DNA of 37,623 nt, from NCBI GenBank assembly GCA_008933795.1, contig WBUJ01000020.1:1-37623 (forward strand), written 5' to 3'. Source of the stretch: Candidatus Contendibacter sp. GTDB taxonomy: Bacteria; Pseudomonadota; Gammaproteobacteria; Competibacterales; Competibacteraceae. Shown one piece after another: positions 17,968-26,048 of the stretch. The position numbers and the translations under genes were made by a program. Under the pieces are notes generated by a model. It was not told the origin of the DNA. It worked only from the letters and a program-made list of their open reading frames with translations, and did no database searches. How positions within the stretch are numbered: position 1 is the first letter of the stretch; each line of letters starts with the position of its first letter.

Positions 17968-18702
17968 ATGGCGGAGCAAGGTGGAGGCATGTCGGGCCTC
18001 GGTTGTCTCGGTTGTTCGTTGCGCCAGCGCAATGAGTGGTGCGTTTTAAGCGAGGAGGAAACCCGGATCCTCTCGCGCAACCTGAAGAAGCGGCAGTATC
18101 GGGCGGGCGAGACGATTTTCTCGGCGGGAGAGCCAAGTCATGGCATCTACTGCGTAGTCTCGGGAGCAGTGGCCATTCGCAAGGGCGATGGGGAGGGCAA
18201 CGCGGTCCTGCTGCGACTTGCCTATCCTGGCGATACCTTGGGTTATCGGGGCCTGCTGCTCGGGGAAAATCGCCGCTACAGCGCCGAGGCGCTCGGGCCG
18301 AGCAAACTCTGCTTTGTCGACCAAACGGTGACGAGGTTGCTGCTTGACCGAAACTCGGCGCTGGGACGGCAGTTTCTGCGTCGCATCGCCGCCGACATGG
18401 ACGAGGCGCACGATCATTTGGTCCGCAACGCCACTCTATCCAACCGCGGCAAGTTCGTTTATCTCCTGCTGGCCTTGATGAACCGCCACGGCCGCACCGC
18501 TAGCGATGGCAGCCGGTTCATGGAATTGCCGCTCTCGCGGCGCGATCTCGCCTCGATGATCGGCGCCCGCCACGAAACTCTGTCGCGGATCATCGGCCGA
18601 CTCGAGGAAGACGGCTTGGCTCGCTTTTCCGGGCGCACCGTGCATGTGATTCAGCCACATTCGCTGTTCCGGGAGATCAGACCGCCGACGCTGCTCGATT
18701 GA
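17968..18702 (+). CDS. Crp/Fnr-family transcriptional regulator, FNR-like
   Basis: The product is 244 residues. It has an N-terminal cyclic-nucleotide-binding-like beta-roll (about 30-140), a dimer helix, and a helix-turn-helix near residues 190-215. Cysteines at 13, 16, 25 and 115 resemble the four [4Fe-4S] ligands of FNR, but the spacing is CX2CX8C rather than CX2CX5C. The recognition helix reads HETLSRIIGRL; the ExxSR pattern is the FNR class that binds TTGAT-N4-ATCAA. A TTGAC-N4-GTCAA palindrome lies in front of the hydrogenase operon 74 bases past its stop, so that operon is its most likely target. AAGGAGG is six bases before the ATG at 17968, preferred over an ATG at 17962. Confidence 0.88.
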   Translation: MAEQGGGMSGLGCLGCSLRQRNEWCVLSEEETRILSRNLKKRQYRAGETIFSAGEPSHGIYCVVSGAVAIRKGDGEGNAVLLRLAYPGDTLGYRGLLLGENRRYSAEALGPSKLCFVDQTVTRLLLDRNSALGRQFLRRIAADMDEAHDHLVRNATLSNRGKFVYLLLALMNRHGRTASDGSRFMELPLSRRDLASMIGARHETLSRIIGRLEEDGLARFSGRTVHVIQPHSLFREIRPPTLLD

Positions 18703-18775
18703 CGGGCTGGTTCGGAGCGCATGGACCCTATCCGCATCGGCCGCCATTTTTCGCCTGATAAAAAATCCTCAAAAT

Positions 18776-18789
18776 TTGACCATCGTCAA
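18776..18789 (+). promoter_or_regulatory. FNR-type operator in front of the hydrogenase operon
   Basis: TTGACCATCGTCAA is a perfect 5-base inverted repeat with a 4-base centre, the FNR/ANR layout. A -10-like TAGATT lies at 18811-18816. If transcription starts near 18823, the box would be centred at about -41, the position of a class II activator. This predicts anaerobic induction of the operon by the regulator encoded just upstream. Confidence 0.7.
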
Positions 18790-18810
18790 TTAACCCGGTC
18801 ACCGCTCTAC

Positions 18811-18816
18811 TAGATT
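18811..18816 (+). promoter_or_regulatory. -10 element of the hydrogenase operon promoter
   Basis: TAGATT lies 21 bases downstream of the FNR-type box, as expected for an FNR-activated promoter with no good -35. The start codon of hybO follows 35 bases later. Confidence 0.45.
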
Positions 18817-18851
18817 TCATCGATAACCAGTCCGGAAAGAGGGGCGTATTG

Positions 18852-20018
18852 ATGGATTCTTTTAGCAATCATGATCTTGAAACCCATGCGGTTCAGGACC
18901 TCGACGGCTATCGGGGCGCGCTGGGCGGTCTCACCCGCCGCCAGTTCCTGAAATACTGCACCGGAGTCGCGGCGACCCTGGGCCTGTCCTCCCTGATGGG
19001 CATCCGGATCGCCGAGGCCGCCACCGCCGCCAAGCGACCGCCCGTCATCTGGTTGTCGGCGCAGGAATGCACCGGTTGCACCGAGTCGCTGTTGCGCGCC
19101 TACCATCCGACGCTCGAAACCCTGATTCTCGACATGATCTCCCTCGATTACCACGAGGCCCTCTGCTCCGGAGCCGGTCATCAGGCCGAGGCGTACAAGG
19201 CCAAGTCGATGAAGGAGAACTGGGGCAAGTTCGTGCTGGTGGTGGACGGCTCGATCCCGACCAAGGATGGCGGCATTTACTGCATGGTCGCCGGCAAGCC
19301 GATCCTGGAAGCCGTCAAGGAGGCGGCGGAAGGCGCGGCGGCGATCATCGGCATCGGTTCCTGCGCGTCTTGGGGCGGCGTTCCGTCGAGCGATCCCAAT
19401 CCGACCCACGCCAAGCCGGTGCATGAAGTATTGCCCGGCAAGACCGTGATCAACATCCCCGGTTGCCCGCCCAATCCCTACAACTTCCTCTCCACCGTCC
19501 TCTACCTGCTGACCTTCGGCAAACCGCCGGCGCTGGATGCGAAGAACCGACCCAAGTTCGCCTACGGCCGACTGATTCACGAAAATTGCGAGCGGCGCCC
19601 GCACTTCGACGCCGGCCGTTTCGCCCTGGAATTCGGTGATTACGGCCATCGCCAGGGTTTCTGTCTCTACAAGATCGGTTGCAAGGGGCCGGAAACCCAC
19701 GCCAATTGCCCGACCATCGGTTTCGGCGACGTGGGCGAGGGAAACTGGCCGGTCGGCATCGGCCATCCCTGCTTTGGCTGCACCGAGCAGGGTGTAGGCT
19801 TTACCAAACCGCTCCATGCGCTCGCCAAGGTCCAAACCTACACGCCGCCGACCGCCTTCCCGGCGGTGAATGCGCCGAAGGGCGAGGGCGTTAGCCCGGC
19901 CGCCGCCGCGGTCGTCGCTGGTGTCGCCGGACTGGCGGTGGGAGCAGGCGCGATGGCCTTGCGCGGCATGGATGGCGGGGCCGACTCCAGCGCCGACCAG
20001 CACGGCGATGACCGGTGA
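18852..20018 (+). CDS. hybO: [NiFe]-hydrogenase small subunit, Hyd-2/HybO type
   Basis: The product is 388 residues. It is the electron-transfer subunit of a periplasm-facing uptake hydrogenase. TRRQFLKYC near residue 29 is a twin-arginine signal, exporting the folded heterodimer by Tat. The Fe-S ligands are visible in order: AQECTGCTES, GIGSCASWGG, NIPGCPPNP, ENCERR, FCLYKIGCKGPETHANCP and HPCFGCTEQG, consistent with three clusters. A C-terminal hydrophobic stretch (AAVVAGVAGLAVGAGAMAL) anchors it in the membrane. The ATG at 18852 follows AGAGGGG; a TTG at 18849 is an alternative. The gene order hybO-A-B-C-D matches E. coli hydrogenase-2 (group 1c). Confidence 0.95.
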   Translation: MDSFSNHDLETHAVQDLDGYRGALGGLTRRQFLKYCTGVAATLGLSSLMGIRIAEAATAAKRPPVIWLSAQECTGCTESLLRAYHPTLETLILDMISLDYHEALCSGAGHQAEAYKAKSMKENWGKFVLVVDGSIPTKDGGIYCMVAGKPILEAVKEAAEGAAAIIGIGSCASWGGVPSSDPNPTHAKPVHEVLPGKTVINIPGCPPNPYNFLSTVLYLLTFGKPPALDAKNRPKFAYGRLIHENCERRPHFDAGRFALEFGDYGHRQGFCLYKIGCKGPETHANCPTIGFGDVGEGNWPVGIGHPCFGCTEQGVGFTKPLHALAKVQTYTPPTAFPAVNAPKGEGVSPAAAAVVAGVAGLAVGAGAMALRGMDGGADSSADQHGDDR

Positions 20019-20028
20019 GAGGTGCGCC

Positions 20029-21123
20029 ATGGACATGAGCCGCAGACAATTCTTGCGGGGCGCCGCCGGAGCGGTCGCGACCGCCGCCGCCGCGCCCGTC
20101 GCCGAGGCCGCTGCGCCCTTTGCGCCGCGCGAACCGAAGCAGTTACCCCCTAAAGCCATCGGGATGCTGTACGACTCGACGCAGTGCATCGGTTGCAAGG
20201 CCTGCGTCGCCGCCTGCAAGGAGGCTAACGGCAAACCGGTCGAACAACCGCAACATCTGGCCCAATGGAACGAGGGCGCCTGGGACACGGCGGAAGACAT
20301 TTCCGGCAAGACCCTGAACGTGATCCGGGTCTATCAGAACGGCGCCATGGCCGAGAAGGATCGGGAGGTGAACGGCTACGCCTTCGTCAAGCGTCACTGC
20401 CTGCATTGCGTCGATCCCTCCTGCATCTCGGTTTGTCCGGTCAGCGCGATGCAAAAAAACCCCGTAACCGGCATCGTCACCCACAATCCCGATGCCTGCA
20501 TCGGTTGCCGCTACTGCGTCTACGGCTGTCCGTTCAACGTTCCCCATTATCAGTTCGACGAGCCGTTCGGCCGGATCGCCAAGTGCCAGCTTTGCAGTCA
20601 CCTGCTTGCGGAGAACCCGTTATTTTCCAGCCGCGACAATGCGGCGGTCGCGGCGCAAGCCGGAACCTCGGCCACGGCCTTGTGGAAAAAAAGCCGAATT
20701 CCGGCCTGTTGCGATGTGTGCCCGACCGGGGCGTCGCTGTTTGGCTGGGTCGAGGAATTGCAAGCCGAGGCGGAACGGCGACTAGCCCTCAAACCCGGGG
20801 AGATGTACGAGTTCCCGCGTGGTCTGCTGGGTGGCGACCGCCCGGCTCAGGCGGCGCCGATCGGTCACTATCAGCCGCACATCTACGGCGAACAGGAAAG
20901 CGGTGGCACCCAGGTGCGCTATCTGACCGGCGTGCCCCACGAGAAACTGGGTCTGCCCAAGCTGCCCGATCACTCCTTCGCTGCTGTTTCCGAGGGCATG
21001 CAGCACACCCTGTACAAGGGCCTGATCGCACCGGTGGCGTTGCTGGGTGGCTTGGTGTTCCTGGCCCGGCGCAACGCGAGGGAGGACGACGAGCGGAAGA
21101 ACGACGAGGAGCGGCCATCATGA
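20029..21123 (+). CDS. hybA: Hydrogenase-2 ferredoxin-like subunit HybA
   Basis: The product is 364 residues. It is a Tat-exported protein (SRRQFLRGAAGA at the start) carrying four [4Fe-4S] clusters: CIGCKACVAACKEAN, CLHCVDPSCISVCPVSAM, CIGCRYCVYGCPFNVP, and CQLC with a later CCDVCPTGA. It links the small subunit to the membrane quinone-reacting subunit HybB. A hydrophobic segment near the C-terminus (LIAPVALLGGLVFLA) is a membrane anchor, as in E. coli HybA. The ATG at 20029 has GAGAGG upstream; the longer open frame is shadow. It is 10 bases after hybO and overlaps hybB by four. Confidence 0.94.
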   Translation: MDMSRRQFLRGAAGAVATAAAAPVAEAAAPFAPREPKQLPPKAIGMLYDSTQCIGCKACVAACKEANGKPVEQPQHLAQWNEGAWDTAEDISGKTLNVIRVYQNGAMAEKDREVNGYAFVKRHCLHCVDPSCISVCPVSAMQKNPVTGIVTHNPDACIGCRYCVYGCPFNVPHYQFDEPFGRIAKCQLCSHLLAENPLFSSRDNAAVAAQAGTSATALWKKSRIPACCDVCPTGASLFGWVEELQAEAERRLALKPGEMYEFPRGLLGGDRPAQAAPIGHYQPHIYGEQESGGTQVRYLTGVPHEKLGLPKLPDHSFAAVSEGMQHTLYKGLIAPVALLGGLVFLARRNAREDDERKNDEERPS

Positions 21124-22301
21124 CAGCGATCACCCACCGGCCGCTCGGCGGCCATATTGTCACCAAGCCCTTCCTTATCCTGGGCGTTTTCGTGCTGATC
21201 GCGGCCTATTTCATTTTGCGCCGCTTTTTGTTTGGGATGGGCGACGTATCGAACATGAGCAACGGTTATCCCATCGGCACCTGGGTAGTGCTGGATGTGG
21301 TGATCGGCACGGCCTTCGGCTGCGGCGGTTTCGCCATGGCGTTGCTGATCTACATCTTCAACCGCAAGGCCTACCACCCGCTGATGCGTCCCGCTCTGCT
21401 CGGCGGGGTGTTCGGCTACACCCTAGCCGGTCTCGCCGTGATGATCGACCTGGGCCGCTACTGGAATGCCTTCAACCTGCTGATGCCCTGGTACGCCCAG
21501 CCCAATTCGGTGATCTTCGAGGTGGCGTTGTGCGTCATGGCCTACATCACCGTCCTGTGGCTGGAGTTCTGGCCGGCCTTTTTGGAACGCATCCCGTCCG
21601 AGTTCAAGCAACGGTTCGGGCTGGATAAACTATACGTTTTTCTCAAGCGTTACATGTACGTGCTGGTTGCATTGGGCGTGTTGCTGCCAACCATGCACCA
21701 ATCCTCGCTGGGCTCAGTATTGTTGATTCTAGGCTACAAGCTTTCACCGTTGTGGAACACAACCTGGCTGCCGCTGCTTTACCTGATCTCGGCGCTGGCC
21801 ATGGGCTACGGCGTGGTGATGCTGGAAGCCACCTTGGTCAACCGAGCCTTCAAAACCCCATCCGAGGCGGCGTTGTTCGCGCGGTTGGCGCGCGTCGCCG
21901 CCGGCTTGCTCGTGGGTTTTCTACTGCTACGCTGGGGCGATCTGACCTATCGCGGCCATCTGGGTCTGGCCTTCGTCGGCGATTGGGACGGCAATCTGTT
22001 CCTGATCGAAACCGTGCTGTTCCTCGCCCCGATTTTCGTGCTCCTCTCGCGCCGCCGCGCCAGCCAGCGCTGGCAATTCCTGGCAGCGGTTTGCCTGCTC
22101 GCCGCCGGTTCGTTGTACCGGCTCGACTCCTACTTGATGGCCGTGCAACCCGGCAACGGCTGGACCTACTTCCCCTCGGCGCCGGAGCTGCTGATCACCA
22201 TCGGCGTCGTCTGCCTGGAAATCATGCTGTATTTGCTGTTCATCAAGACCCTGCCGGTATTGCCCGGCAGCACCGCCGAATCCCATGGGAGGCCGTCGTG
22301 A
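21120..22301 (+). CDS. hybB: Hydrogenase-2 integral membrane subunit HybB (NrfD family)
   Basis: The product is 393 residues with about ten predicted membrane helices. NrfD-family proteins exchange electrons with the quinone pool. Typical segments are PFLILGVFVLIAAYFILRRF, GYPIGTWVVLDVVIGTAFG and LVALGVLLPTMHQSSLGS; the last is the conserved HQSSLG motif. It starts at the ATG at 21120, overlapping the hybA stop by four bases, and ends overlapping the GTG start of the large-subunit gene. Confidence 0.93.
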   Translation: MTAITHRPLGGHIVTKPFLILGVFVLIAAYFILRRFLFGMGDVSNMSNGYPIGTWVVLDVVIGTAFGCGGFAMALLIYIFNRKAYHPLMRPALLGGVFGYTLAGLAVMIDLGRYWNAFNLLMPWYAQPNSVIFEVALCVMAYITVLWLEFWPAFLERIPSEFKQRFGLDKLYVFLKRYMYVLVALGVLLPTMHQSSLGSVLLILGYKLSPLWNTTWLPLLYLISALAMGYGVVMLEATLVNRAFKTPSEAALFARLARVAAGLLVGFLLLRWGDLTYRGHLGLAFVGDWDGNLFLIETVLFLAPIFVLLSRRRASQRWQFLAAVCLLAAGSLYRLDSYLMAVQPGNGWTYFPSAPELLITIGVVCLEIMLYLLFIKTLPVLPGSTAESHGRPS

Positions 22302-24007
22302 CCCGAATAACCATTGATCCCATCACCCGCATCGAAGGTCATCTGCGGATCGATTGCGAGGTCAACGATGGCAAGGTGAGCAACGCTTGGTCGTCGGGGC
22401 AGATGTGGCGCGGCATCGAGGTCATCCTGCAGGGCCGCGACCCGCGCGACGCCTGGATATTCACCCAGCGCATCTGCGGCGTATGCACTACGGTTCACGC
22501 CATCGTGTCGGTGCGCGCGGTCGAGAACGCCCTGAATCTGGAAGTGCCGCTCAACGCCCAGTACATCCGCAACATGATCATCACGGCGCACGGCATCCAC
22601 GATCACATCGTGCACTTCTATCAACTGGCGGCGCTCGATTGGGTCGATATCGTCTCGGCGCTCTCGGCCAGTCCCGAGGGGGCGGCGAAACTGGGCGCCA
22701 GCCTGTCCGACTACCGGCGCAACGGTCTGCCGGAAATCCGCCAGATCCAGGAAAAACTCAAGGCGTTCGTCGGCACGGGGCAACTGGGCGTATTTGCCAG
22801 CGGCTATTGGGGCCACCCGGCGATGAAGCTGCCGCCGGAGGTCAACCTGCTGGCCGCGACCCACTATCTCCAAGCGCTGGAATATCAGCGGATCGCGAAC
22901 CGAATCGTCGCTATTCTCGGTTCGAAAACGCCCCACATCCAAAACCTCGCCGTCGGCGGGGTGGCCAATCCGATCAATCCCGACAGCCAGTCCACCCTGA
23001 CCCTGGAGCGGCTGTTCGCCATCAAGGCGGAGATCGACAAGCTCGGCGAATTCGTCAACAAGGCGATGATCCCGGACGTGGCGGCGGTCGGTGCTTTGTA
23101 CGCCGACTGGACCCAGTACGGGGCGGGCGTCACCGATTATCTGTCGGTGCCCGATCTGCCGCTGGACACCAAGGGGACCCGCTTCGAACTGCCCGGCGGC
23201 TACATCGCTAAGGGCGACTTGGCGACGTTCAAGCCGATCACCAGCTATCAGGACGGGTTTTTCCGCGACGGGGTCAAGGAGAGCGTCAAGCACGCCTGGT
23301 ATCGCTACAAGGGCGGCAGCGAGGCCCGCCATCCCTACGAAGGCCAGACGCACCCGCAGCACACCACTTTCCAGGACGACGGCAAATATTCCTGGGTCAA
23401 GGCCCCCACGTTTTACGACAAGCGGGTCCAGGTGGGACCGCTGGCCAACGTGCTGGCCATGGTCGCCGCCGGTCACGAGCCGACCAAGCGCCATCTCAAT
23501 CGGGTGCTGGAGATCGCCAGCGCGGTCGCGGGGACCCAGATTCCGGTCGAGGCGCTGCATTCAACCATCGGCCGCATCGCCGCCCGGGCGGTGCGTTGCG
23601 CGGTGCTGCTCGAATCGCTGCAAAATCAATGGCAATTATTGATCGACAACATTGCCAAGGGCGATTTAGCCACCTTCAATCGCCCGGTGTTTCCCAAGGG
23701 CGAGATTCGCGGCTTCGGCTATCACGAAGCGCCGCGCGGGGTGCTGTCGCACTGGACCGTGATCGAGAACGGCAAGATCAAGAACTATCAGGCGGTGGTG
23801 CCGAGCACTTGGAACGCCGGACCGCGCGACGACGCCGACGCGCTGGGGCCTTACGAGGCATCCTTGCTCGACAATCCGGTCGCCAATCCCGAACTGCCGC
23901 TGGAGGTGTTGCGCACGGTGCATTCCTTCGATCCCTGTCTCGCCTGCGCGATCCATCTGGTCGATACCGAGCGGCGGCCCATCGTTCAGGTGAAGGCGTT
24001 CGGATGA
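22298..24007 (+). CDS. hybC: [NiFe]-hydrogenase large subunit HybC
   Basis: The product is 569 residues. It holds the Ni-Fe(CN)2CO active site and oxidises H2. The N-terminal nickel ligands are in RICGVCTTVHA near residue 59 and the C-terminal ones in DPCLACAIH near residue 545. The ~16 residues after that His form the maturation peptide removed by HybD. DPITRIEGHLR is the usual start. A GTG at 22298 with GGGAGG six bases upstream is the start codon. It overlaps hybB and hybD by four bases each. All ligands are intact, so the enzyme should be active. Confidence 0.96.
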   Translation: MTRITIDPITRIEGHLRIDCEVNDGKVSNAWSSGQMWRGIEVILQGRDPRDAWIFTQRICGVCTTVHAIVSVRAVENALNLEVPLNAQYIRNMIITAHGIHDHIVHFYQLAALDWVDIVSALSASPEGAAKLGASLSDYRRNGLPEIRQIQEKLKAFVGTGQLGVFASGYWGHPAMKLPPEVNLLAATHYLQALEYQRIANRIVAILGSKTPHIQNLAVGGVANPINPDSQSTLTLERLFAIKAEIDKLGEFVNKAMIPDVAAVGALYADWTQYGAGVTDYLSVPDLPLDTKGTRFELPGGYIAKGDLATFKPITSYQDGFFRDGVKESVKHAWYRYKGGSEARHPYEGQTHPQHTTFQDDGKYSWVKAPTFYDKRVQVGPLANVLAMVAAGHEPTKRHLNRVLEIASAVAGTQIPVEALHSTIGRIAARAVRCAVLLESLQNQWQLLIDNIAKGDLATFNRPVFPKGEIRGFGYHEAPRGVLSHWTVIENGKIKNYQAVVPSTWNAGPRDDADALGPYEASLLDNPVANPELPLEVLRTVHSFDPCLACAIHLVDTERRPIVQVKAFG

Positions 24008-24504
24008 GGGTCGTGGTGCTGGGCCTCGGCAATATCCTGCTCCGCGACGAGGGCGTCGGGGTGCGGGTGGTCGAGGCGCTGGCCGCGCGTTACGCTATCC
24101 CGGCGGAAGTGGAGGTCGTCGATGGCGGCACCTCCGGCATGGATCTGCTGAATACCCTTGCCGGCTGCGATCATCTGTTGATTTGCGATGCGGCGCGGAC
24201 CGGCGCACCGCCCGCATCGGTGGTCAAGCTTGCCGCCGCCGAGATTCCTGCCCTGTTCCTGACCCGGTTCTCGCCGCATCAACTCGGCTTGGCGGACGTG
24301 TTGGCGACGCTGGTTCTCACCGGCGAAGCGCCGGGTTCCATCACCCTGGTCGGCGTCGTGCCGCTTGATCTGGAGTTGGGCATCGAACTGTCCTTCGAAG
24401 TGTCGGCGGTGTTGGGGCAGGCGGTCGAGTGTTTGGCGACGGAATTGCGCGGGTTGGGTTATCCGCTCGCGCCGAAACGTCCGGCGGCGATCGCAGTGAT
24501 CTAG
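24004..24504 (+). CDS. hybD: Hydrogenase maturation protease HybD
   Basis: The product is 166 residues. It cleaves the C-terminal peptide of the large subunit after nickel insertion. The family opening VLGLGNILLRDEGVGVRVVE carries the nickel-binding Glu at residue 16. The Asp lies in LICDAAR and the His in FSPHQLGLAD, so all three metal ligands are present. Length is normal. It overlaps hybC by four bases and is followed three bases later by the hypC-like gene. Confidence 0.94.
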   Translation: MRVVVLGLGNILLRDEGVGVRVVEALAARYAIPAEVEVVDGGTSGMDLLNTLAGCDHLLICDAARTGAPPASVVKLAAAEIPALFLTRFSPHQLGLADVLATLVLTGEAPGSITLVGVVPLDLELGIELSFEVSAVLGQAVECLATELRGLGYPLAPKRPAAIAVI

Positions 24505-24507
24505 GCC

Positions 24508-24741
24508 ATGTGCATCGCCATTCCGGCCCGGGTGGTTGAACTGCGCGAGACCAGCGCGCTGGTGGAGCGCTACGGCGAACGGTTGGAAGTGAGCCTGTTG
24601 CTGTTGGATGATCCGGTGGCGCCGGGTGATTACCTGATCGTCCAGGCCCAGACCTTCGCGGTGCGCAAGATCGATCCCGACGAGGCGATGGAAGCCTATC
24701 GCCTGTTCGACGAAATTATCGAGACGATACCATCGGCATGA
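24508..24741 (+). CDS. hypC: HypC/HybG-family hydrogenase chaperone with altered His motif
   Basis: The product is 77 residues. HypC-type chaperones carry the Fe(CN)2CO unit with HypD and deliver it to the large subunit. The start MCIAIP has the essential Cys2, and the small beta-barrel follows through GDYLIVQ. In other HypC/HybG proteins the following motif is VHxGFA; here it reads VQAQTFA, so the conserved His is Gln. Otherwise size and position are standard. It sits between hybD and the hupK-like gene and overlaps the latter by four bases. Confidence 0.88.
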   Translation: MCIAIPARVVELRETSALVERYGERLEVSLLLLDDPVAPGDYLIVQAQTFAVRKIDPDEAMEAYRLFDEIIETIPSA

Positions 24742-25937
24742 GCGGCGCGCTCGGGGCCGGCGAGGGCAAGCTGCGCATCCAAGTTCGGGTGGAGAAAGGC
24801 ATGATCGCGGCGGTCGTGCTGAGTTCGACGCGCCCGGTCAGCGCCTGCTCCATCCTCGTGGGCTGCCGGCTGGACGAAGCCCTGGCGCTGTTGCCACGCC
24901 TGTTCGGCCTGTGCGGCGCGGCTCAGGCGGTCGCCGGGCTGCGCGCGGTGGAGAACGCGCTTGGCTTGACCGTCTCGCCCCCCCAAATCGCCGCCCGCCG
25001 GATGCTGGTCAGCGCCGAGGCGCTCGAACAAACCGTCTGGCGCATCCTGCTCGACGGGCCGCGCTGCATCAGCGTCAAACCGGCGCTCGAAGCCTTGAAA
25101 CCGCTGCGGCGAGTGCTAGCGTCGCTGCGGCCCCTGTTGCTTCCCGATCCGACCTGGATGCAAGTTGGCGGCGCGCGCCTGACGCCAGATCGGGCTGGAC
25201 TCGCCGCAGCGCTGGACGAGATCGAACAGCGTGTCGATCAGACCGTGCTGGGACGGATGCCGACGGCGGGTTCGCCTTGGCGGGATCGCGGCGCTTTCGA
25301 GGCTTGGCTGCGCGCCGCCGAGTCGCCGGCGGCCATGATTCTGCGCTGGGCGAGCGAACAGGGCTTGGCCGGGTTTGGACGCAGCGCCGTGGAACCCCTG
25401 CCCGAGTTCGATCCCGCGTGGCTTGCGCGGCAGATGGCGAATGATGCTGACTACTCGTTTTGCGCGCGGCCGGATTACATCGGCGTGGTCGGCGAGACCG
25501 GCAACCTGGCCCGTTGCTGGAACCATCCCGCGATCGCCGCGCTGCGCGCCGAATACGGTAACGGCTTGCTCGTCCGCCTGACGGCGCGGGTGATCGAGTG
25601 TGGCGCGCTCGTCGCCGAACTGGGCGAGCAAGCCCGAGCGGTGAACGCTGAGCATCCCGAAACGCCGGATTTGGAGAACGCCAGCGGTTCCGGCCTGGGT
25701 GTAGTGGAATGCGCTCGTGGTCGGCTGGTTCACTGGCTGGCGGTGATGGAGGGTCGAATAATCGCTTACCGGATTCTGGCCCCCACCGAATGGAACTTTC
25801 ATCCCGACGGTCCACTGGCGCGCGGTTTGGCCGGCGCGCGGATCGGACGAGGAACCGAGGTCCGTCAACCCATCGGATTGCTGGTGATGGCGCTCGATCC
25901 CTGCGTGGGTTTTGAACTTACCATCGACGAATGTTGA
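24738..25937 (+). CDS. hupK: HupK-like hydrogenase maturation protein (large-subunit paralogue)
   Basis: The product is 399 residues. HupK proteins resemble the hydrogenase large subunit but lack full nickel ligands; they are thought to act as scaffolds in cofactor assembly. Here the N-terminal motif region reads FGLCGAAQA near residue 56 in place of RxCGxCxxxH. The C-terminal motif is DPCVGFEL near residue 386, keeping only one Cys of DPCxxC. The segments GRLVHWLAVMEGRIIAYRI and APTEWNFHPDGPLARGL match the large-subunit C-terminal half closely. It overlaps the hypC stop by four bases, and the next gene begins 111 bases on. Confidence 0.82.
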   Translation: MSGALGAGEGKLRIQVRVEKGMIAAVVLSSTRPVSACSILVGCRLDEALALLPRLFGLCGAAQAVAGLRAVENALGLTVSPPQIAARRMLVSAEALEQTVWRILLDGPRCISVKPALEALKPLRRVLASLRPLLLPDPTWMQVGGARLTPDRAGLAAALDEIEQRVDQTVLGRMPTAGSPWRDRGAFEAWLRAAESPAAMILRWASEQGLAGFGRSAVEPLPEFDPAWLARQMANDADYSFCARPDYIGVVGETGNLARCWNHPAIAALRAEYGNGLLVRLTARVIECGALVAELGEQARAVNAEHPETPDLENASGSGLGVVECARGRLVHWLAVMEGRIIAYRILAPTEWNFHPDGPLARGLAGARIGRGTEVRQPIGLLVMALDPCVGFELTIDEC

Positions 25938-26048
25938 CCCCGCGCCAACCTAGCCAGCAGGAGCAAGCTGGCCGTGCTTCCTGGTAAAAGCCGTCGGACG
26001 GGCTAAGCTCCAAGAAGAAAGATTCAACGATAGGGGCGAGCAACAACC

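Noticed and set aside
18810..20309. Long open frame on the minus strand opposite hybO and hybA
   Set aside because: High-GC DNA leaves the opposite strand open; the plus strand encodes clear hydrogenase motifs and the minus frame has no recognisable domain.
22166..23560. Long open frame on the minus strand opposite hybC
   Set aside because: It is antisense to conserved hybC codons and has no domain of its own.
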